From: Chitinophagaceae bacterium
GTDB taxonomy: Bacteria; Bacteroidota; Bacteroidia; Chitinophagales; REEL01
Reading direction: 5' to 3'
Length of the DNA: 43,337 nt
Assembly (NCBI GenBank): GCA_007695095.1
Contig: REEL01000123.1
Coordinates: 1-43,337, forward strand
Positions 39,834 to 43,337 of the stretch are shown here, in pieces. The position numbers and the translations under genes are program-made. Positions within the stretch are counted from its first letter, which is position 1; every line of letters begins with the position of its first letter. The notes under the pieces were generated by a model. That model ran no database searches. It was given only the letters and a program-made list of their open reading frames with translations, and was not told where the DNA came from.

Positions 39834-40934
39834 TCAGCTTATGTTGGACAGCTGTTTATTAACTTTTTTCCAGTAAGAAAAAAAAGATGGAAAATAACCA
39901 CTGATATTTTCAGAAATCCAATCTCTTTCTTCCATGATTCCTTTATATCCGTAGTTTAGCGGATGCTCTTTAAAATATATCTTTTCTAATTGATAAGTAT
40001 TAGCCAAGGACTCAAAAGAGCCTCTAAACACCTGAATATCAGGAATGTTTTTACTCAAAGCCAACATAAAGTCCACACACTTTTCACTTATTGGAAAATC
40101 AGAAAAGAATTGAGGATCGATCAGCAAAATACGGTTTCCCTCTTCCTCTTTATGCCAGAGCGGGTCCAGATTATAGTAGTTATAAATAAAAGTAGGCTTG
40201 TTTCTGTCTACCCCTACAGCCGGGATTTCGGGCCATTTGGTCTCCGGTAAAAACTTTTGTGTAGACAGCAGCTCAGTCGGAACTTCCATCTCCTTAATCT
40301 GCTCATAGGCCTCGTCTAAAAAAGTATTTGTCTGCCCGGTTCGGGTAAATTTATTGATATTTTCCTGATTGGCGTAATACTGTTTATGGCTGTTTACTCC
40401 TGCAACCCATTGCCAGCTGCAGGCATTACTTGCCCAATCTCCGTCTAACAGATGATAGTACATCCATTTTGCGGGGTGCAACCAATGTGACTTGCCGATA
40501 TTGCAAGTGATAGAAGCAGTGTACATCCTACAATGATTGTGCATATATCCGGTTTTGTATAATTGGTGTATAGCCCTGTCAACGCCCTCTATTCCGGTTT
40601 TTCCATTTACTATTGACTCCGGGATTTCATAATTTAAAAAATCCTGCCGAAGATGTTTAATCTCTTTATTTAAATCCTTTACCTGTCCCACTCTTTGGAA
40701 ATAATCCCGCCAGCAAAGCTCTTTTACAAAGGTTTCTATTTCGTAAAGTTTAAACTCCCTTTTTAAAACACTTTCGAGTACCATTTTGGTACTAATAACA
40801 CCTCTTGAAATGTAGGGAGACAAATAGGTAACGGCTCCGTCAATATAGTTTCGGGTTTTCCCATACTTCAGCGGGTCGATTTGTTCTATTTTTTCCAAAA
40901 CGGATTTGTAGTCTGTTGGTATTTCAACTTTCAT
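39834..40934 (-). CDS. Photolyase FAD-domain protein with C-terminal alpha/beta domain (probable circular permutation)
   Basis: 366-residue flavoprotein. It opens almost directly with the photolyase FAD-binding domain: YLSPYISRGVIS (37-48), ELCWRDYFQRV (72-82), GKTGIEGVDRAIHQLYKTG and GYMHNHCRMYTASI (129-142), then LLDGDWASNACSWQWVAGV (162-180). The N-terminal antenna alpha/beta domain of normal photolyases is absent. Residues about 247-340 instead carry its wording at the C-terminus: FIYNYYNLDPLW, RILLIDPQFF, PISEKCVDFMLALSKNI, IQVFRGSFESL and EKIYFKEHP. The two domains thus appear in reversed order. No photoproduct specificity can be assigned. First gene of a three-gene operon. Confidence 0.85.
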   Translation of the reverse strand: MKVEIPTDYKSVLEKIEQIDPLKYGKTRNYIDGAVTYLSPYISRGVISTKMVLESVLKREFKLYEIETFVKELCWRDYFQRVGQVKDLNKEIKHLRQDFLNYEIPESIVNGKTGIEGVDRAIHQLYKTGYMHNHCRMYTASITCNIGKSHWLHPAKWMYYHLLDGDWASNACSWQWVAGVNSHKQYYANQENINKFTRTGQTNTFLDEAYEQIKEMEVPTELLSTQKFLPETKWPEIPAVGVDRNKPTFIYNYYNLDPLWHKEEEGNRILLIDPQFFSDFPISEKCVDFMLALSKNIPDIQVFRGSFESLANTYQLEKIYFKEHPLNYGYKGIMEERDWISENISGYFPSFFSYWKKVNKQLSNIS

Positions 40935-41086
40935 CTATATTTTTAAATGTTCTACACTTAACAAGAATATTGGAATCTTGTTTTTTCTGAAAAAAATAAT
41001 AAGAACCTCCCCTGATTTAACTGTCTCGCTTAAACCCTTAGTAAAAGCATAATTTCACCCATAAGCCTCGGAAAGAAGACCCCGCT
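40935..41086. other. Upstream region of the photolyase operon
   Basis: Contains the presumed minus-strand promoter of the photolyase operon, though no exact TAnnTTTG element is seen, and an AACAAGA/TCTTGTT inverted pair (40960-40982). No gene. Confidence 0.45.
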
Positions 41087-41105
41087 ATTCGTTGTAGCTA
41101 CGAAT
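41087..41105. repeat. REP-like hairpin at the end of the transposase remnant
   Basis: ATTCGT and ACGAAT enclose TGTAGCT, with the inner palindrome GTAGCTAC. It shares GTAGC and GCTACGAA-type sequence with the hairpin at 41384-41407 on the other side of the transposase remnant. The transposase stop codon lies inside it. Confidence 0.6.
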
Positions 41106-41375
41106 CATTCAAAATATTACACAAATCAACTTTAATCACGCTCAACTTTCCGGCATAATTTCTTGCACTCGAATATATATAATCTTCCGGATTATCAACT
41201 ATACGTGTCCGAACAGGATTTTCATGGATGTAATCAAGCTTTTGTTGCATGAACTTATGACTAAAAATTTCTTTTGGTTGATTTTCATGTGTCCAAAACT
41301 GAACATGTCCGCCTCAGGAGGATATTGTTTATTACGCTTATGTTTATTAGCCGCATGTTCAAACAATTTCAACAT
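41098..41375 (-). pseudogene. Y1 (REP-associated, IS200-like) transposase remnant, C-terminal part
   Basis: Minus-strand translation gives VQFWTHENQPKEIFSHKF, then QQKLDYIHENPVRTRIVDNP and EDYIYSSARNYAG, the well-known C-terminal half of REP-associated tyrosine transposases (RAYT). Upstream in another frame comes MLKLFEHAANKHKRNKQY, the preceding family segment. The two join in frame if 17 bases (41305-41321) are removed. The N-terminal half with the HUH and catalytic Tyr region is missing. The gene is therefore truncated and interrupted and should be inactive. Confidence 0.85.
41305..41321. mobile_element. 17-bp palindromic insertion in the transposase remnant
   Basis: The sequence ATGTCCGCCTCAGGAGG includes most of a 15-bp near-palindrome, TCCGCCT-C-AGGAGGA (one mismatch). 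Its removal restores the transposase reading frame exactly (NKQY joined to VQFW), and AT is present at both edges as a possible 2-bp target duplication. It resembles the TCTGCCTnAGGCAGA palindromes in the flanking repeats. Confidence 0.5.
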
Positions 41376-41383
41376 CCCCCACT

Positions 41384-41407
41384 GTTCGTAGCATCCTTGC
41401 TACGAAC
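41384..41407. repeat. REP-like hairpin GTTCGTAGCA/TGCTACGAAC
   Basis: Perfect 10-bp stem with a 4-base loop (TCCT), located where the truncated transposase breaks off and just before the left long direct repeat. Together with 41087-41105 it brackets the transposase remnant. Confidence 0.8.
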
Positions 41408-41580
41408 AAGACAAAAAGCCGGTTATATTTATAAAAAGACCTTTTGCATGACGAATTAAAAATAAGCATTTATTCAAAGAACTTTTGTTTTCTACTATCC
41501 CATTTTTACAGGTTTCTTTATCTGCCTGAGGCAGAGATACACAGAAGTGTTTTATCCGATTTTTTCGTGTAAGTAGCATG
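41403..41580. repeat. Long direct repeat A, left copy
   Basis: About 178 bp starting CGAACAAGACAAAAAGCCGG and ending AAGTAGCATG, closely matching 43027-43210 with scattered substitutions and small indels. It contains the perfect 7-bp palindrome TCTGCCT-G-AGGCAGA (41521-41535). A minus-strand reading through it is unlike any family and its frame is not kept in the other copy, so it is taken as non-coding. Confidence 0.85.
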
Positions 41581-41667
41581 CAATCAAGTTTCAAAAACGC
41601 TTCCAATTCCCGATCGCTGATATCGCTAATTTTAGGACAAAACTTGTTTGCATGAAATATACAAATA

Positions 41668-41722
41668 ACTGTTAATTTGGTCAGTACGATGACATAATTT
41701 GTATTAATTTGGTTAGTTTGAG
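41668..41722. repeat. 55-bp direct repeat B, left copy
   Basis: Starts ACTGTTAATTTGGTCAGT and ends TTTGAG; about 91 percent identical to 42929-42983 (5 differences by eye). Internally it holds two copies of TTAATTTGGTYAGT spaced 32 bases apart. It lies 49 bases past the 3' end of the ATPase gene. Confidence 0.85.
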
Positions 41723-41770
41723 GATTGAAAATTTAAAATACATTTATGAAGAAATTATTTCCATTTAAAA

Positions 41771-42895
41771 TTAAGTAATAAATTTCTGGTAGTTGTCCTG
41801 ATGGACCGTTTCGAAAGTTGCATCCGGATAATTTTTCACAAAAGCTCTGGGTGGTTTTACTTTTTTATTTCGCCATTTACATTCAAAGGCAAACAATTTT
41901 CCATTGTGCATTTCAATCAAATCAATTTCCTGTCCGTCATAAGTCCGCCAAAAAAAATACTGCATATGCTTATCCCGGTAAATATTGTATTTCATTCTTT
42001 CATTGAGGATATATTGCTCCCACAGCTCGCCCGTATCATTTCTGACAGAAAGAGGTTGAAAATTACCGGTGAGTGCATTTCGGATGCCATTGTCATAGAA
42101 ATACCATTTTTTGCTCTTTGTCACTTCTTTTCGCAGGTTGTTGCTGTATCCAGTCAAAGGATAGATGATAAACGATTTTTGAAAAAGATCAAGGTAGCGT
42201 TCAACTGTGTTTTTGCTCATACCGAGTTGCCTTCCAAGTTCATTAGAAGAAACTTCCGAACCAATCTGATGAGCAAGTAAAACAAGTAAATCTTTTAATC
42301 TCTTCGCATTCCTGACTTTTTCAAATACCAATATATCTTTCAGTAAATAAATATTAACCGATTCGTTCAGGTATTTCTGCTTTTCTTTTTGTGTGGATAT
42401 TGTAGAAAGTTCAGGGTAGCTGCCAAAAACAAGTCTTGATTCAAGGTTTTGTTTTGTTTGCAACGGGTTCTCATTTTGTTGCCACTCTTCTTGAGAAAGC
42501 GGAAATAAATGGTAAGTAATCGTTCTGCCTGTCAGCGGTTCGCCCATTTGAACCAAATCGAAAGCAGACGAACCGGTCAGAATGATATGCAGGGGCTTGA
42601 TCTTATCAATCATCAGCTTTGCTTTCCGGGAAATATCCCGGATATATTGAGCCTCATCTATAATCAGTAATTTATAGCCTTCAAGCACTCTTGAATAATT
42701 GGATACACTGCGTTCTTCCAACATTTTTTCAACAAGCACGTCTTCTCCGTCAAGCCATAAAGTAATGTCTTTATTTTTTTGGTAAATAGTGTTCAGCAAT
42801 TCAGTTTTACCCACGCGTCTTGCACCAAGCAAAAGTGTTACTTTTTGCTTGTTCAGATGTTTTTCAATTTCATATCGCAATACTCTGTTTATCAT
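41771..42895 (-). CDS. AAA_14/DUF4143 ATPase
   Basis: 374-residue ATPase of the archaeal-ATPase-like AAA_14 group with C-terminal DUF4143. Walker A is GARRVGKT (24-31), Walker B LLIIDEAQ (76-83), sensor-like LTGSSAFDL (106-114) and Arg123 in GRTITYHLFPLS. The middle part has a winged-helix-like segment (SSNELGRQLGMSKNTVERYL), and the C-terminus has ELWEQYIL, FFWRTYDGQEIDLIE and LFAFECKWRNK, which has the E-x-K look of a PD-(D/E)XK-like nuclease fold. Such proteins are abundant, poorly understood and often in accessory DNA. The gene is intact. It is flanked by direct repeats and transposase debris. Confidence 0.9.
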   Translation of the reverse strand: MINRVLRYEIEKHLNKQKVTLLLGARRVGKTELLNTIYQKNKDITLWLDGEDVLVEKMLEERSVSNYSRVLEGYKLLIIDEAQYIRDISRKAKLMIDKIKPLHIILTGSSAFDLVQMGEPLTGRTITYHLFPLSQEEWQQNENPLQTKQNLESRLVFGSYPELSTISTQKEKQKYLNESVNIYLLKDILVFEKVRNAKRLKDLLVLLAHQIGSEVSSNELGRQLGMSKNTVERYLDLFQKSFIIYPLTGYSNNLRKEVTKSKKWYFYDNGIRNALTGNFQPLSVRNDTGELWEQYILNERMKYNIYRDKHMQYFFWRTYDGQEIDLIEMHNGKLFAFECKWRNKKVKPPRAFVKNYPDATFETVHQDNYQKFIT

Positions 42896-42915
42896 TGTTG
42901 TTGAGATTGTTAATA

Positions 42916-42923
42916 CAAAATTA
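42916..42923 (-). promoter_or_regulatory. Bacteroidota -7 element (TAATTTTG) of the ATPase gene
   Basis: On the minus strand an exact TAnnTTTG match ends 20 bases before the ATPase ATG. No exact TTG at the -33 distance; the B repeat starts 5 bases upstream, so its duplicated motif would lie over the -33 region and beyond. Confidence 0.5.
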
Positions 42924-42928
42924 ATAAA

Positions 42929-42983
42929 ACTGTTAATTTAGTCAGTATAATGACAGAATTTGTATTAATTTGGTCAGTTTGAG
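42929..42983. repeat. 55-bp direct repeat B, right copy
   Basis: Same orientation as 41668-41722. Contains TTAATTTAGTCAGT and TTAATTTGGTCAGT 32 bases apart and the small inverted pair GTCA-GTATAA-TGAC. It sits directly upstream of the ATPase promoter and could be an operator. Confidence 0.85.
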
Positions 42984-43026
42984 AGTTGTTTTTGGTTTAT
43001 CTTCCGCGCTAATCATGAGCTTCCTC

Positions 43027-43210
43027 CGAACAAGACAAAAAGCCGGTTATATTTCTAAAAAGACCTCTTTGCATGACGAGTTAAAAAAATAAGCATTTAT
43101 TCAAAGAACGGTTTTGTTTAGCTACTTTTTGTTTTCTACTGGTTTCTTTATCTGCCTTAGGCAGAGAGCTATCGAAGTCTTTTATCCGGTTTTTTCATGG
43201 AAGTAGCATG
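43027..43210. repeat. Long direct repeat A, right copy
   Basis: About 184 bp matching 41403-41580 in the same orientation, from CGAACAAGACAAAAAGCCGG to AAGTAGCATG. The internal palindrome is TCTGCCT-T-AGGCAGA (43151-43165): arms kept, centre changed. It runs straight into the second transposase remnant. Confidence 0.85.
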
Positions 43211-43212
43211 CC

Positions 43213-43305
43213 GGATTGGTAGCAGAACCTGAACATTATTTATATAGCAGTACTTCTAATTATGCCGGTATAATTAGTTTGTTTGATGTAGAATGCGTAT
43301 TTTAA
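43213..43305 (+). pseudogene. Second Y1 transposase remnant, extreme C-terminus
   Basis: Plus-strand translation GLVAEPEHYLYSSTSNYAG followed by IISLFDVECVF and a stop matches the last about 30 residues of REP-associated/IS200-like Y1 transposases (family pattern NPV-x-AGLV-x-x-PE-x-YLYSS-x-x-NYAG). Everything upstream has been replaced by repeat A, so only the tail remains. It points opposite to the remnant at 41098-41375. Confidence 0.8.
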
Positions 43306-43337
43306 TTCAGAATTACGTTTAATTTCTTGTCCGGTAG

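Noticed and set aside
40960-40986. AACAAGA/TCTTGTT hairpin followed by T-run on the plus strand, considered as a terminator
   Set aside because: No plus-strand gene lies upstream; it sits in the minus-strand promoter region and the stem is short and AT-rich.
41400-41606. Open frame of about 68 residues on the minus strand through repeat A
   Set aside because: It has no ATG at the annotated length and no recognisable domain, and in the other copy of repeat A the frame is broken by indels, so selection acts on the DNA rather than on a protein.
1-43337. Search for tRNA, rRNA, CRISPR arrays and a replication origin
   Set aside because: No cloverleaf-like segment, conserved rRNA sequence, regular repeat-spacer array or DnaA-box cluster was seen.

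Overview
The window is a stretch of AT-rich chromosome from a member of the Bacteroidota, probably an uncultured or little-studied lineage near Flavobacteriales or Chitinophagales. Pointers are a secreted protein with SprB-type repeats and a type IX secretion (T9SS) sorting tail, upstream sites of the Bacteroidota -7 form TAnnTTTG instead of E. coli-type promoters, few Shine-Dalgarno sequences, and families largely confined to this phylum (DUF2480, the coaX/porin/TPR/LptC/CNNM/PpiD gene order). No rRNA, tRNA or CRISPR array was found.

Layout. 112-5164: LysM lytic transglycosylase, ABC-F ATPase, PaaG-like enoyl-CoA hydratase/isomerase and a small methyltransferase, meeting a hemerythrin-domain gene tail to tail. 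5699-8207: two small exported proteins and a GT-C-like membrane glycosyltransferase. 8295-15327: a same-strand metabolic run of aldehyde dehydrogenase, cyclase-family hydrolase, class III aminotransferase, YCF48-like lipoprotein, SerA and an FAD amine oxidase/desaturase-like enzyme. 15347-19352: a gene-poor accessory stretch with a 241-bp insert between 40-bp direct repeats, an unrecognised lipoprotein, a UPF0158 protein, and a helix-turn-helix gene whose promoter is covered by a 47-bp near-perfect palindrome. 19353-22881: histidine kinase, single-domain response regulator and a RetSat/CrtI-like oxidoreductase on the minus strand. 23068-27804: T9SS cargo protein, O-antigen-ligase-like protein, ECF sigma factor with small zinc-type anti-sigma factor, and a TauE/SafE transporter.

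27960-37126 is an envelope-biogenesis cluster: SDR-like protein, CoaX, outer-membrane protein, TPR protein, LptC, a two-TM small protein, CNNM/CorC, a PpiD-type foldase ending at a strong terminator, then DUF2480. 37143-40934 holds two small envelope proteins and a three-gene photolyase operon on the minus strand: a photolyase whose antenna-type alpha/beta domain appears to sit at the C-terminus (a probable circular permutation), a 48-residue DUF2256 zinc-finger protein, and an FeS-BCP-type cryptochrome/photolyase that lacks all the expected iron-sulfur cysteines.

40935-43337 is mobile-element debris around one intact AAA_14/DUF4143 ATPase gene. Two remnants of Y1 (REP-associated, IS200-like) transposases lie outside it, and two families of direct repeats flank it. 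One remnant appears broken by insertion of a 17-bp mini-palindrome related to palindromes inside the flanking repeats. The most unusual parts of the window are the photolyase operon, the palindrome-controlled HTH gene and this repeat-bracketed ATPase cassette.
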